Source: JBAYVY01 sp041674345
GTDB taxonomy: Bacteria; Planctomycetota; Phycisphaerae; Phycisphaerales; Zrk34
Direction of reading: 5' to 3'
DNA length: 11,420 nucleotides
NCBI GenBank assembly: GCA_041674345.1
Contig: JBAYVY010000083.1
Location: 1-11,420, forward strand
Translations under genes and position numbers: made by a program
Part shown: positions 1 to 5,695 of the stretch, in pieces
How the letters are laid out: each line of letters opens with the position of its first letter
Position numbering within the stretch: the stretch's first letter is position 1
Notes under the pieces: model-generated
What the model saw: the letters and a program-made list of their open reading frames with translations, nothing else
Database searches by the model: none
What the model was told of the DNA's origin: nothing

Positions 1-57
1 GGGTTGCTGGCGCTGGCCGGGCCGGTGTTGCTGGCACGTCGCCGCCGCGATCGCTGA
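1..57 (+). CDS. C-terminal end of a PEP-CTERM-like exported protein (partial)
   Basis: The first 19 codons, including the TGA at 55-57, read in frame 1 as a hydrophobic stretch (GLLALAGPVLLARRRR) followed by Asp-Arg and the stop. A single hydrophobic helix followed by an arginine cluster at the extreme C-terminus is the layout of PEP-CTERM sorting signals, common on secreted or surface proteins of planctomycetes and other Gram-negative bacteria with the EpsH/exosortase system. The PEP motif itself would lie upstream of the window and cannot be seen, so a plain C-terminal membrane anchor is possible. A strong terminator follows 31 bases after the stop, which supports this as a true gene end. 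Confidence 0.5.
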   Translation, partial: GLLALAGPVLLARRRRDR

Positions 58-88
58 ACGAGCGGTTGGTGATGGATTGGATTTTGTG

Positions 89-121
89 AAACCCCGCCGT
101 CATCGGACGACGGGGTTTTTT
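89..121 (+). terminator. Rho-independent terminator
   Basis: AAACCCCG at 89-96 pairs with CGGGGTTT at 111-118. CGTC (98-101) pairs with GACG (106-109) inside it, with one C/A mismatch and an ATCG loop, and the stem runs straight into a T tract. It lies 31 bases after the stop of the partial gene at 1-57 and is oriented to end that transcript. Confidence 0.85.
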
Positions 122-184
122 GTTGCGATGGCGGGTGGGGGGGATGCTGACAGCGGGAGTTTGGGATAACAGACTGTTTCAAAA

Positions 185-280
185 GCCGGCGGCATACCTG
201 CCGCCGGCCCCCGGAAGTCGAACGCGGCGCGCCGTCATTCTTCCGGGGGGCAGCCGGGACCAAGTATGGTCCCGGCTGCC
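185..280. repeat. Three consecutive GC-rich inverted repeats (REP-like cluster)
   Basis: Three perfect inverted repeats follow one another almost without gaps. The first has 10-bp arms (185-194 and 199-208) with loop TACC. The second has 10-bp arms CCCCCGGAAG (208-217) and its complement (240-249), enclosing the palindrome CGGCGCGCCG (225-234). The third has 13-bp arms (GGCAGCCGGGACC at 249-261; complement at 268-280) with loop AAGTAT. The third is followed by TTATT but not by a real T tract, so it is a weak terminator candidate on the + strand. The arrangement resembles compound REP-type elements; no coding sequence was recognised in it. Confidence 0.7.
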
Positions 281-321
281 TTATTCCGAACCGAGGTTTC
301 AAGGATTCGGGTTCGGCTTGA

Positions 322-418
322 GATGGACAAGTGAAGAACATTCACTTGCCATCGGTTCCATTTTGTTTTCGTCGAAAACCGAGTTGTCATTGGAGCGATA
401 TTGTTCGGTAAATACCGA
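322..418. other. AT-richer hairpin-bearing intergenic stretch
   Basis: This part of the 515-base gap between the first gene end and the macro gene holds three more inverted repeats. GATGG plus CAAGTGAA (322-335, with one bulged A at 327) pairs with TTCACTTG plus CCATC (341-353). GTTTTCG (365-371) pairs with CGAAAAC (373-379). TCGGTA (405-410) pairs with TACCGA (413-418). Composition is clearly less GC-rich than the surroundings. No protein in either strand looks real here. A structured RNA or the remnant of a mobile element would both fit; neither is shown. Confidence 0.45.
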
Positions 419-442
419 TGGAAAATGCGCGATTCACGACTC

Positions 443-464
443 CCCGCCCGCTGAAGCGGGCGGG
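443..464. repeat. CTGAAG-centred palindrome, copy 1
   Basis: This is a perfect inverted repeat with the 10-bp left arm CCCGCCCGCT (443-452), two central bases GA, and the complementary right arm at 455-464. The centre CTGAAG is shared with the palindromes at 2396-2413, 2743-2768 and 3560-3585, although the stems differ. As RNA it would fold with a UGAA (or UUCA) loop. Confidence 0.8.
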
Positions 465-479
465 CCGAGGGGGTACGCC

Positions 480-513
480 ACATTGCCCATCGCCCATTGC
501 ACATCCCCATTGC
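480..513. repeat. Short tandem heptamer run (ACATTGC/CCATCGC type), single arm
   Basis: About five near-identical units of period 7 (one of them 6 bp) lie here, for example ACATTGC at 480-486 and CCATCGC at 487-493. The unit matches that of the inverted heptamer element at 1083-1195, so this looks like a half copy of the same repeat placed before the macro gene. Confidence 0.6.
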
Positions 514-559
514 CTATCTGAAATCGGGTTTCAGGGGATGGGTCTGGTGAGGGGTGGGT

Positions 560-565
560 TATAAT
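560..565 (+). promoter_or_regulatory. TATAAT -10 box immediately before the macro-domain gene
   Basis: A perfect TATAAT lies six bases before the ATG at 572, so the expected transcription start falls on or next to the start codon and the mRNA would be leaderless. No convincing -35 hexamer is visible 16-18 bases upstream. The same arrangement recurs before other genes in this window. Confidence 0.5.
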
Positions 566-571
566 CGGGGG

Positions 572-1068
572 ATGAAGCCGCGTATTGTCGAGGGTGATTT
601 GCTGGAGCAGGAGGTGGAGGTGATCGTCAATGCGTGGAACCGGAATGTGATCCCGTGGTGGTTGTTGTGGCCTGGGGGGGGGTTTCGCGTGCGATCAGGA
701 AGCGTGGGGGGAGCGGGCCGCTGCGGGAGGTGGCGAAACATGGGCCGATCGCGTTGGGCGGGGCGGTGCTGACGGGGGCGGGGCGGCTGCCATACCAGGG
801 GATCATTCACGTGGCGGGGATCAATTTGTGGTGGTTCGCCACGGAGCGTTCAATTCGCGGATCGGTGCGGAGCGCGATGCGGATTGTCGGGGAGCGGGGT
901 TTCCAATCGGTGGCATTTCCGATCATCGGATCGGGATCGGGGCAGCGGAGTCGAGAGGCGGCGTTGAAGATGATGCTGGACGAGTTGGCGGGGATTGAGA
1001 CGGAGGCGGAGGTTCGGATCGTGCGGTACGTGAGGGGGGATGCTATACCATCCGCGTCTAAGAGTTGA
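572..1068 (+). pseudogene. Macro-domain (ADP-ribose-binding) protein, frameshifted in a G run
   Basis: Reading from ATG 572 gives MKPRIVEGDLLEQEVEVIVN, the usual macro-domain opening (GD, then VNAWNRN in place of VNAAN), continuing to WWLLWPG. The frame then hits nine consecutive G (674-682). The homologous continuation, VSRAIRKRGG, lies in another frame. That frame carries GPIALGGAVLTGAGRLPYQGIIHV, the second half of the fold (HVAGIN), and FPIIGSGSG, the phosphate-binding loop, and ends with TGA at 1066-1068. The joined protein would be about 165 residues, normal for a stand-alone macro domain. Such proteins bind or hydrolyse ADP-ribose derivatives; the substrate here is unknown. Macro proteins of this subtype, as I remember them, have two residues between the P and VS, which would need seven G, so a +2 slip (or -1 from ten) explains the break. 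A sequencing error or recoding at the G run are alternatives. Confidence 0.75.
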
Positions 1069-1082
1069 CTCAACGGATGCGG

Positions 1083-1195
1083 AATGTTCAATGTGCGATG
1101 TGCGATGTGCGATGTGCAATGTGAAGACGCCGGGTCTCATCTGCTGACATTGAACATCGCACATTGAACATTGCACATCGTACATCCGACATCCG
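1083..1195. repeat. Inverted heptamer repeat element (ATGTGCR unit)
   Basis: The left arm (1083-1124) is six tandem 7-bp units such as AATGTGC and GATGTGC. The right arm (1147-1195) is seven units of the reverse complement, such as ACATCGC and ACATTGA. A 22-base spacer separates the arms, so the transcript could form a long stem. The element fills most of the 193-base gap between the macro gene stop (1068) and the convergent SEC-C gene stop (1262). Its place between convergent genes would suit a two-way terminator, though there is no T tract. A small palindrome, GCCGCGAGCGGC (1221-1232), is the only other structure seen in the gap. Confidence 0.85.
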
Positions 1196-1261
1196 AATAG
1201 ATTGACCGCGTGAGGTATAAGCCGCGAGCGGCGGAGGAGGCGTGCCGAGGTGGCGGGGGGG

Positions 1262-2287
1262 TTATTGGCCGCAGCATTTTTTGTATTTTTTGCCGGAGCC
1301 GCAGGGGCAGGGGTCGTTGCGACCGACGCGGGGGGCGTCGCGTTCGATGGGCCAGGTGATGTCGGAAGGATCATGGTGCAGAGGCGGGAGGAGGAAGTCG
1401 GTGGCGTCGATCTCATCGGGGTCATCGAAGTCATTGAAGTCATCGGAATCATCGGAGTCGTCATCTTCGTCGTCCGGTTGATCGTACCAGTTGGCGAGGA
1501 ACTTCCATTGGTGGTTGAACCATTTTTCAATGGGCTGGGGTTTGTCGTGGATGGGCGCGTAGTCGGGCATGGGGTGGCCGGCGAGGATGCGTTTGATGTC
1601 GTGGAGATGCCCTTCGTGGGGGCGGCGGGTCCAGGAGTCGTAGCGGGCCAGACAGTTTCGCAGCGGCTGCATGAGTGGGCGCATGCGATCGGGGGCGTGG
1701 AGGGTGAGAACCCACATGGCGTCTTCGAGATCGTCGGACTCGATGCGATCGCCGTAGTGACCGTCCAGCGTCAGACGGATCAGGCGTTCGGCCAGTTCGG
1801 TGATGCGTCGGCGGAGGAGGGGATCGGCGTCGGGCTTGACCTGCGCGAGGATGTTCCAGAGGTAAATCCAGCCGGTGTTGTGGAGCGGGTCGGAGTTGTG
1901 ATCGGCCAGGTGTTCGATGTGCGTCGCGGCGACTTCGGCGAAATCGGGTAACAGAGTAGGGAAGACTTCGAGCCAGATTTCACACTGGCTGTCATTGTTG
2001 TTGTATGCGTCGGTGTCGAGTTTGGCGACGGCCCATTGGGCGATGCGTTGGCGGACAAGGGGCGGGAGGCGTGGGCCGGCGTGGGCGATGACGGCGGGAA
2101 GGGTGACGGGTTCAAAAGTTTTGGCGGCGTAAGAAGTGGCGGGATCGGCGAAGAAGGCATCGAGGCGGCGGATGACTTCGTCGATGATTCGCGGATCGGC
2201 GACGGCGGCGTTGGCGATGAGCCGCACGGCGTCCAGCGGCGGAGGATCGGATCGTTCGGATAACAGATGCCAGGGCAGGGTGTCCAT
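1262..2287 (-). CDS. SEC-C zinc-motif protein of unknown function
   Basis: The predicted protein has 341 residues. The last 21 residues form a SEC-C motif (CPCGSGKKYKKCC, with Cys327, Cys329, Cys338 and Cys339), a zinc-binding knuckle first known from the SecA C-terminus and found at the end of many otherwise unrelated bacterial proteins, often as a protein- or ribosome-binding tag. Residues 1 to about 260 are alpha-helical in character and rich in Leu, Arg and Trp. I do not recognise the family, although a helical-repeat fold is plausible. Residues about 266-295 are a highly acidic linker (runs of D with some S, N and F), encoded by a GAT/GAC-rich trinucleotide tract. The start is ATG 2285-2287; it has no Shine-Dalgarno but does have a TACACT hexamer six bases upstream. 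It stands alone, with the stop convergent with the macro gene. Confidence 0.8.
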   Translation of the reverse strand: MDTLPWHLLSERSDPPPLDAVRLIANAAVADPRIIDEVIRRLDAFFADPATSYAAKTFEPVTLPAVIAHAGPRLPPLVRQRIAQWAVAKLDTDAYNNNDSQCEIWLEVFPTLLPDFAEVAATHIEHLADHNSDPLHNTGWIYLWNILAQVKPDADPLLRRRITELAERLIRLTLDGHYGDRIESDDLEDAMWVLTLHAPDRMRPLMQPLRNCLARYDSWTRRPHEGHLHDIKRILAGHPMPDYAPIHDKPQPIEKWFNHQWKFLANWYDQPDDEDDDSDDSDDFNDFDDPDEIDATDFLLPPLHHDPSDITWPIERDAPRVGRNDPCPCGSGKKYKKCCGQ

Positions 2288-2293
2288 GCGGGT

Positions 2294-2299
2294 AGTGTA
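2294..2299 (-). promoter_or_regulatory. Possible -10 box (TACACT) for a near-leaderless transcript
   Basis: On the minus strand TACACT (4 of 6 to TATAAT) ends exactly six bases before the ATG of the SEC-C gene, the same spacing as TATAAT before the macro gene. No -35 element was recognised. On its own this is weak; the recurrence of the spacing is the argument. Confidence 0.3.
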
Positions 2300-2340
2300 A
2301 TGTGAGGGATGCCAAGCGGCGAGGGGCGGCGGAAAAGAAC

Positions 2341-2369
2341 AGGCACGGCGCTGGTGGGGCGTCGTGCCT
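2341..2369 (-). terminator. Possible terminator downstream of the small basic protein gene
   Basis: The two arms AGGCACGACG and CGCCGTGCCT (read on the minus strand; 2360-2369 and 2341-2350) pair over 10 bp with one G-U, around a 9-base loop. They are followed on the minus strand by GTTCTTTTCC. It lies 72 bases after the small basic protein stop and 42 bases before the next -10-like box, the right place to separate the two transcripts. Confidence 0.4.
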
Positions 2370-2395
2370 TGGGGGGAGAGCGATGGGGGAGTCCA

Positions 2396-2413
2396 TGCGG
2401 GCTGAAGCCCGCA
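2396..2413. repeat. CTGAAG-centred palindrome, copy 2
   Basis: The left arm TGCGGGCT (2396-2403), GA, and the complementary arm (2406-2413) form a perfect palindrome. It sits 28 bases beyond the stop of the minus-strand small basic protein gene, inside the 153-base gap before the SEC-C gene. Confidence 0.8.
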
Positions 2414-2440
2414 CGCCGACGGGACGCACCGAGGGGAAGG

Positions 2441-2710
2441 TTATTTTTTGTTGGAAGGTTTGCCGGCGGGCTTGGCGGCTGCGGCGGCGGGAGCGGCGGC
2501 GGGTGTCGCGGCGGCGTCGGCTTCACCGGGGGCCTTTTTGACTTTTTTGCCTGTGGCGACCTTGCGGTTGGCGACTTTGGGCAGGCCGAGCGTTTTATCG
2601 GCGTCGAAGGCCTTGCGTTTGGTCAGACGGTCGATGCGTTCGGCGCGTGTCAGGACATTGCGGTGCTGGGAGAGGTTTCCGCTGGACTTGAGACTGGAGT
2701 CGAGACTCAT
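2441..2710 (-). CDS. Small basic protein (Planctomycetes/Verrucomicrobia/Chlamydiae type) with Ala/Pro/Lys tail
   Basis: The 89-residue protein starts MSLDSSLKSSGNLSQHRNVL and continues TRAERIDRL, then GLPKVANRKVATGKKVKK. This matches, from memory, the short conserved "small basic protein" annotated across Planctomycetes, Verrucomicrobia and Chlamydiae. Its role is not established; a nucleic-acid or ribosome partner is inferred from the charge. The conserved body ends near residue 60 and is followed by a low-complexity tail of Ala, Pro and Lys (about 61-89), longer than the usual member. The ATG at 2708-2710 is chosen because the conserved N-terminus begins there and an AAGGA site lies nine bases upstream. 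A longer open frame through to 2929 overlaps the neighbouring gene and is not supported. The upstream gene on the same strand stops 59 bases before, so co-transcription is likely. Confidence 0.85.
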   Translation of the reverse strand: MSLDSSLKSSGNLSQHRNVLTRAERIDRLTKRKAFDADKTLGLPKVANRKVATGKKVKKAPGEADAAATPAAAPAAAAAKPAGKPSNKK

Positions 2711-2742
2711 GGGGTGAAATCCTTGGGGACCGGGGGTCGGGA

Positions 2743-2768
2743 GCGTGACCTGCTGAAGCAGGTCACGC
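2743..2768. repeat. CTGAAG-centred palindrome, copy 3 (12-bp arms)
   Basis: The left arm GCGTGACCTGCT (2743-2754), GA, and the complementary arm (2757-2768) form a perfect palindrome. It begins one base after the stop codon of the SPOR-like gene on the minus strand and ends 32 bases before the small basic protein start. It could set differential expression of the two genes or attenuate transcription; there is no T tract for a classical terminator. Confidence 0.85.
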
Positions 2769-2769
2769 C

Positions 2770-3525
2770 TCAGGGTTGATATTTCACGGCGTACAGGTCG
2801 GACCAGTCGCTCCATCCGCGATGCTCGGCTTTCCAGCTTCGACCCAGTGAGCGGAGGAGGGATTGGTAATCCTTCGCCTGTGGGGAGGAGGCGGTGTCGA
2901 AGCCGCGGAGCGCGACTACTTGAAGCCAATGATTATCGACCGAAAAGACGGCGGCGTCAACCCGGTTGCGTTGGAGGAAGGCGACGGCGCGATCGGCCTC
3001 GGCGCGATACCTGGGGGGCATGGTGGCGAGGCAGAAGTAGTTGTAGCCGGGGACGCGGGGGTCGGCCCGGTCACTGGAAGTTGAAGAAGAACCCGGGACG
3101 GCGCTCGCCCCCGGAAAAGACTCGCTCTGCCCCGGCTTGGGGGATGGTTCACTTGCGTCGGTGTCGGTGCGGAGGAGGAGGGCGTTGACTTCGGTTTGGC
3201 GGAGTTCGTTGAGTTTTTGGGTGGAGCGGGCGTTGGTTTGTTGTTGCGGGGAGCCGGAGCCGCGACCGAGTTCAAAGGTGATGATGATGAGGGCGATGAA
3301 CAGAACGGCGGCGAAGGCGATGGTCTTGTGCGACAGTCGCAGCCGAACTTCACCCCCGCCCCCGGAAGGTTTGCCCCCGGAACCCCCGGAACCCCCGGAA
3401 GTTTTGGAGATGGGCGAGACGGAAGCGGGGGGCGGTTCGGCGGGGCGATGGGACAGGCGAGACGGTTGCTGTGCCGGGGAACGGTCGCGGAGGACTTCAA
3501 AGGGAGTTTTGCGTGGGGTGTGCAT
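2770..3525 (-). CDS. Single-pass membrane protein with SPOR-like C-terminal domain
   Basis: The 251-residue protein has a cytoplasmic N-terminal part (1-66) rich in Pro, Ser and basic residues, with a Gly/Ser stretch (about 43-58) encoded by a 9-bp DNA repeat. One transmembrane helix follows (about 68-85, IAFAAVLFIALIIITFEL). Then comes a Ser/Pro-rich linker (about 90-158) and a compact C-terminal domain from YNYFCLATM (about 161) to the end. That domain has an alternation reminiscent of SPOR peptidoglycan-binding domains (strand, helix with A..A..FL, DAAVFSV, WLQVVALRGF, then LGRSWK near the end). The type II topology with an outside domain suits envelope work such as cell-wall or septum binding, but the SPOR assignment rests on pattern only. 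The start ATG 3523-3525 has AAGGA seven bases upstream. The gene sits between the pssA-like gene and the small basic protein gene, all leftward. Confidence 0.7.
   Translation of the reverse strand: MHTPRKTPFEVLRDRSPAQQPSRLSHRPAEPPPASVSPISKTSGGSGGSGGKPSGGGGEVRLRLSHKTIAFAAVLFIALIIITFELGRGSGSPQQQTNARSTQKLNELRQTEVNALLLRTDTDASEPSPKPGQSESFPGASAVPGSSSTSSDRADPRVPGYNYFCLATMPPRYRAEADRAVAFLQRNRVDAAVFSVDNHWLQVVALRGFDTASSPQAKDYQSLLRSLGRSWKAEHRGWSDWSDLYAVKYQP
3374..3400. repeat. Three tandem copies of the 9-mer CCCCCGGAA
   Basis: CCCCCGGAA is repeated three times without interruption inside the SPOR-like gene, where on the minus strand it encodes a Gly/Ser segment. A fourth copy is at 3359-3367. Being a multiple of three, it is neutral for the reading frame. 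The same 9-mer is scattered elsewhere in the window, including outside genes. Confidence 0.8.
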
Positions 3526-3559
3526 CGGTGCGTCCTTGCCGGGGGTGTTCCGTTCCGGG

Positions 3560-3585
3560 GGCCGTAGGGCTGAAGCCCTACGGCC
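3560..3585. repeat. CTGAAG-centred palindrome, copy 4 (12-bp arms)
   Basis: The left arm GGCCGTAGGGCT (3560-3571), GA, and the complementary arm (3574-3585) form a perfect palindrome. It lies in the 114-base gap between the stop of the pssA-like gene and the start of the SPOR-like gene on the minus strand. Confidence 0.85.
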
Positions 3586-3639
3586 TATGCTAAGGGAGAA
3601 CTGGGCGGGGTCAAGGGAAAAGTGGGTGTCATCACAACA

Positions 3640-4563
3640 TCATTCGGCTTTCGAGTTTCGGGTTTCCCCCTCTTCCGCTTCGTCGTCGATTGGTTCGGCT
3701 TCCGCTTCCTCCGCTTCGATCTCAGGGGATTTGCGGTGCCACAATCTTCCCACCGGGGCGCTCAGGGCGTACACCACGAATCCGCCGGCGATCGACCATT
3801 GCGGGATCGTCAGCAACAGCACCAGCGCGATCACCAGCATCGCCAGGTAATTGAACGTCCCCCGCCCCCGGAAGTAACGATTCATCACGTGGGAGTACCG
3901 AAGGGTGCTGACCATCGCCAGGGCGACCGCCAGGGTGATGGCGACCATGACCAGTCCGACCCATCGCGCCGTTGCCGCTTTTTCCTGCGCCAGCATGGTC
4001 TGGTAGAGCAGCACGAGCGACGCGACGGTGCCGGCCGCGCCGGGGGAGGGCAGGCCCTTGAACGTCATATGAGAGGGTTCGGTCGCGTCGGTGACTTCGA
4101 CATTGAATCGCGCCAGTCGCAGCGCGCAACAGGCCGCGTAAACACCGGCGATCAGCAGCACGGCGCGGTCGAAATAGCTGTCCCACTTGTCGGAGGCGAA
4201 GAAGGGCGCGCCGATGCCGACCAGTTGGATGACCAGGAACGCCGGCGCCACGCCGAACGTCACCATGTCCGCCATGCTGTCCAGTTGCGCCCCGAAGCTG
4301 GATGTTTGCCGGGTGAGTCGGGCGACTCGTCCATCCAGCGCGTCGAACACCATGCCGATGAACACCAGCACCGCCGCCATGCTCAGCGGATGCAGGTGGC
4401 CGAGCACCCGCAGCGGCTGGCCGTCGAGCAGATCGGATCGGCTGGCGTAAAAAATCGCCGCGAACCCGCACAGCAGATTGCCCAGCGTCATCAGCGCCGG
4501 CGCGACGGCCACCGTGTTCAATCGGCGACGCTTTTTGCGTTGACCCGTGGGTGTGTCGTTCAT
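3640..4563 (-). CDS. pssA: CDP-alcohol phosphatidyltransferase, probably CDP-diacylglycerol-serine O-phosphatidyltransferase
   Basis: The 307-residue protein is an integral inner-membrane enzyme expected to join CDP-diacylglycerol and serine into phosphatidylserine. The family signature D-x2-DG-x2-AR-x8-G-x3-D-x3-D is complete: D74, D77-G78, A81-R82, G91, D95 and D99 (DALDGRVARL, then GAQLDSMAD). Opening residues TVAVAPALMTLGNLLCGF are typical of the PssA type II branch, and several hydrophobic helices follow to about residue 285. The tail is acidic. I chose ATG 4561-4563 because a TATGAT box lies seven bases upstream; the open frame has three further ATGs, up to 4581, without ribosome sites. 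The final residues NSKAE come from a heptamer repeat (3643-3670). A phosphatidylglycerophosphate or other head-group specificity cannot be fully excluded. Confidence 0.88.
   Translation of the reverse strand: MNDTPTGQRKKRRRLNTVAVAPALMTLGNLLCGFAAIFYASRSDLLDGQPLRVLGHLHPLSMAAVLVFIGMVFDALDGRVARLTRQTSSFGAQLDSMADMVTFGVAPAFLVIQLVGIGAPFFASDKWDSYFDRAVLLIAGVYAACCALRLARFNVEVTDATEPSHMTFKGLPSPGAAGTVASLVLLYQTMLAQEKAATARWVGLVMVAITLAVALAMVSTLRYSHVMNRYFRGRGTFNYLAMLVIALVLLLTIPQWSIAGGFVVYALSAPVGRLWHRKSPEIEAEEAEAEPIDDEAEEGETRNSKAE
3643..3670. repeat. Heptamer repeat at the 3' end of the pssA-like coding region
   Basis: Four units of period 7, TTCGGCT, TTCGAGT, TTCGGGT and the decayed TTCCCCC, lie back to back within the last codons of the pssA-like gene; the next bases are its stop codon (3640-3642). 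The repeat therefore supplies the C-terminal residues of the protein. Confidence 0.6.
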
Positions 4564-4570
4564 CACATTC

Positions 4571-4576
4571 ATCATA
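4571..4576 (-). promoter_or_regulatory. pssA: Possible -10 box (TATGAT) for the pssA-like gene
   Basis: On the minus strand TATGAT (5 of 6 to the consensus) is followed after seven bases by ATG at 4561-4563. It would give a transcript beginning almost at that codon and is the reason for choosing the internal ATG over the upstream ones. Confidence 0.35.
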
Positions 4577-4582
4577 CCCATT

Positions 4583-4739
4583 CGGAAAGTCGGAAGTCGG
4601 AAGTAAGAAGAAAGTGGGAAGTGGGAAGGCGGAAGTGGGAAGTAGAAGAAAGTCGGAAGTTGGAAGTCAAGGCGATTGTACGCGTGATCTGAACTTCTGA
4701 ACTTCTGAACTTCCCACTTCCCACTTTCTTCCTCACTTC
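4583..4739. repeat. Inverted short tandem repeat element (GGAAGTS unit)
   Basis: The left arm (about 4583-4668) is a run of GGAAGT-type units, mostly of period 7 (CGGAAGT, GGGAAGT) with decayed AAGAAGA stretches. The right arm (about 4690-4739) is the reverse complement (CCCACTT, GAACTTC), the GAACTTCT part having period 8. The spacer is about 20 bases. It fills the entire 150-base gap between the lipoprotein gene stop (4733) and the pssA-like gene start, and its right arm overlaps the last codons of the lipoprotein gene. Confidence 0.8.
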
Positions 4740-5695
4740 GTCACATACACCACCACCACCATCCGCACCATCGCCTGTCCCCGCAAGCCGTTGAGCATCA
4801 TCGTTCCCAGCAGCGGCACCCCTGAAAGTGGCTCCGCCGATTCCGCGTCCTCCATCTCCATGCCCCCCGCCACCGGACGATCCGCCGCCGGCCCCGCCGT
4901 GTTCCGGGCCCGCGCCGCTTCCGACCAGATCAGCCACACCTTCCCCGCTCCGATCACCTGTTTCACACGCATCGACTCAAACACCCGCCCGTCCATCAAT
5001 CGCTCGCCCGGCGCGCGCACTTCCGCCGATATCTTCGGCACATAATGCTGCGGCACCCAATCCACCAGCGTGTGACCCTCGGTGTCCGCCGCCAGTCGCG
5101 CCAACAACTGATACGTGCCCCCCGTCATCTTCACTACCTTCAACTCCCCCTCCCCGTCCGCCGCGCGACCCACGCGCTCCCCCTTGATCCGCGACACCAA
5201 CACCACCGGCGAATAGTCCCGCATCGGCATGATCCGACTCACACTCACCGACACCGGCTCCGGCAGATTCGCGCGAAACAACCCCAATCGCTCCAGCGGC
5301 AATTCCGACACATAAAACCCGCTCATCTTCAACGCCCGCTTCGCCGACTCGTCAATCTCCGCATCCTCCAGCGAACGCAACGCCACGTCCACTTTCCAAT
5401 CGCCCCGTCGAAACATCAATCGCTCCACCGACAGCCGCGCACGCGGATTGATCGCCGGTTCCCCCGGTGTCTCCACCGGCTTCACCGGCTCCAACCCCTC
5501 CCCGTTCGGCCCCAGTTCCGTCACCTTCGGCAAAACGCGCTCGTCGGTCTTGCTCTTCTCCGTGCATGACGATAAACAGCCAACAGCCACAAGCCAACAG
5601 CCACAAGCCAACAGCCAACAGCCAACAGGCGAATGAATGTTCTTATGCCTGTTGGCTGTTGGCTGTTGGCTGTTGGCTAAAGTGTCATTCGTCAT
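4733..5695 (-). CDS. Putative lipoprotein of unknown function
   Basis: The 320-residue protein starts MTNDTLANSQ. It has a weakly basic n-region (RHKNIHS), a hydrophobic core (about 24-40, with GCWLLAC and GCWLVAV) and a lipobox L41-S42-S43-C44, so it is probably lipidated at Cys44 and exported. The rest is a mixed alpha/beta protein with a Pro/Glu-rich stretch after the lipobox; the C-terminal part holds SGVPLLGTMMLNGL and ends in a hydrophobic strand (VRMVVVVYVTK). I do not recognise the family. The whole signal peptide, and the first codons, are encoded by 7-bp tandem repeats (5575-5678 and 5684-5711). ATG 5693-5695 lies 10 bases after the stop of the aminotransferase gene, so the two are probably one transcript. 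No other good start exists upstream of the lipobox except TTG/GTG codons inside the repeat. Confidence 0.7.
   Translation of the reverse strand: MTNDTLANSQQPTANRHKNIHSPVGCWLLACGCWLVAVGCLSSCTEKSKTDERVLPKVTELGPNGEGLEPVKPVETPGEPAINPRARLSVERLMFRRGDWKVDVALRSLEDAEIDESAKRALKMSGFYVSELPLERLGLFRANLPEPVSVSVSRIMPMRDYSPVVLVSRIKGERVGRAADGEGELKVVKMTGGTYQLLARLAADTEGHTLVDWVPQHYVPKISAEVRAPGERLMDGRVFESMRVKQVIGAGKVWLIWSEAARARNTAGPAADRPVAGGMEMEDAESAEPLSGVPLLGTMMLNGLRGQAMVRMVVVVYVTK
5575..5678. repeat. Inverted heptamer repeat element (CCAACAG unit)
   Basis: The left arm (about 5575-5630) is eight units of CCAACAG and the variant CCACAAG. The right arm (5647-5678) is about four and a half units of the complement, GGCTGTT. 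The loop is about 16 bases. Unusually, the element lies inside an open frame and encodes residues about 6-41 of the putative lipoprotein; a 7-bp period read in triplets gives a 7-residue protein period. Confidence 0.9.

Noticed and set aside
249..280. Rho-independent terminator at the 13-bp hairpin
   Set aside because: A strong stem but followed only by TTATTCC, not a T tract, and the upstream gene already has a good terminator at 89-121; kept as a repeat.
120..521. Open frame of 133 codons in the first intergenic region
   Set aside because: It reads through seven hairpins and a heptamer run, shows no protein-like pattern, and begins inside the terminator T tract.
1083..1195. CRISPR array
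   Set aside because: Units are 7 bp, contiguous and without unique spacers, and no cas genes are present.
3622..4692. Plus-strand open frame of 356 codons across the pssA-like gene
   Set aside because: It is antisense to a well-supported enzyme, has low-complexity Arg/Gln/His content, and runs through the GGAAGT repeat array.
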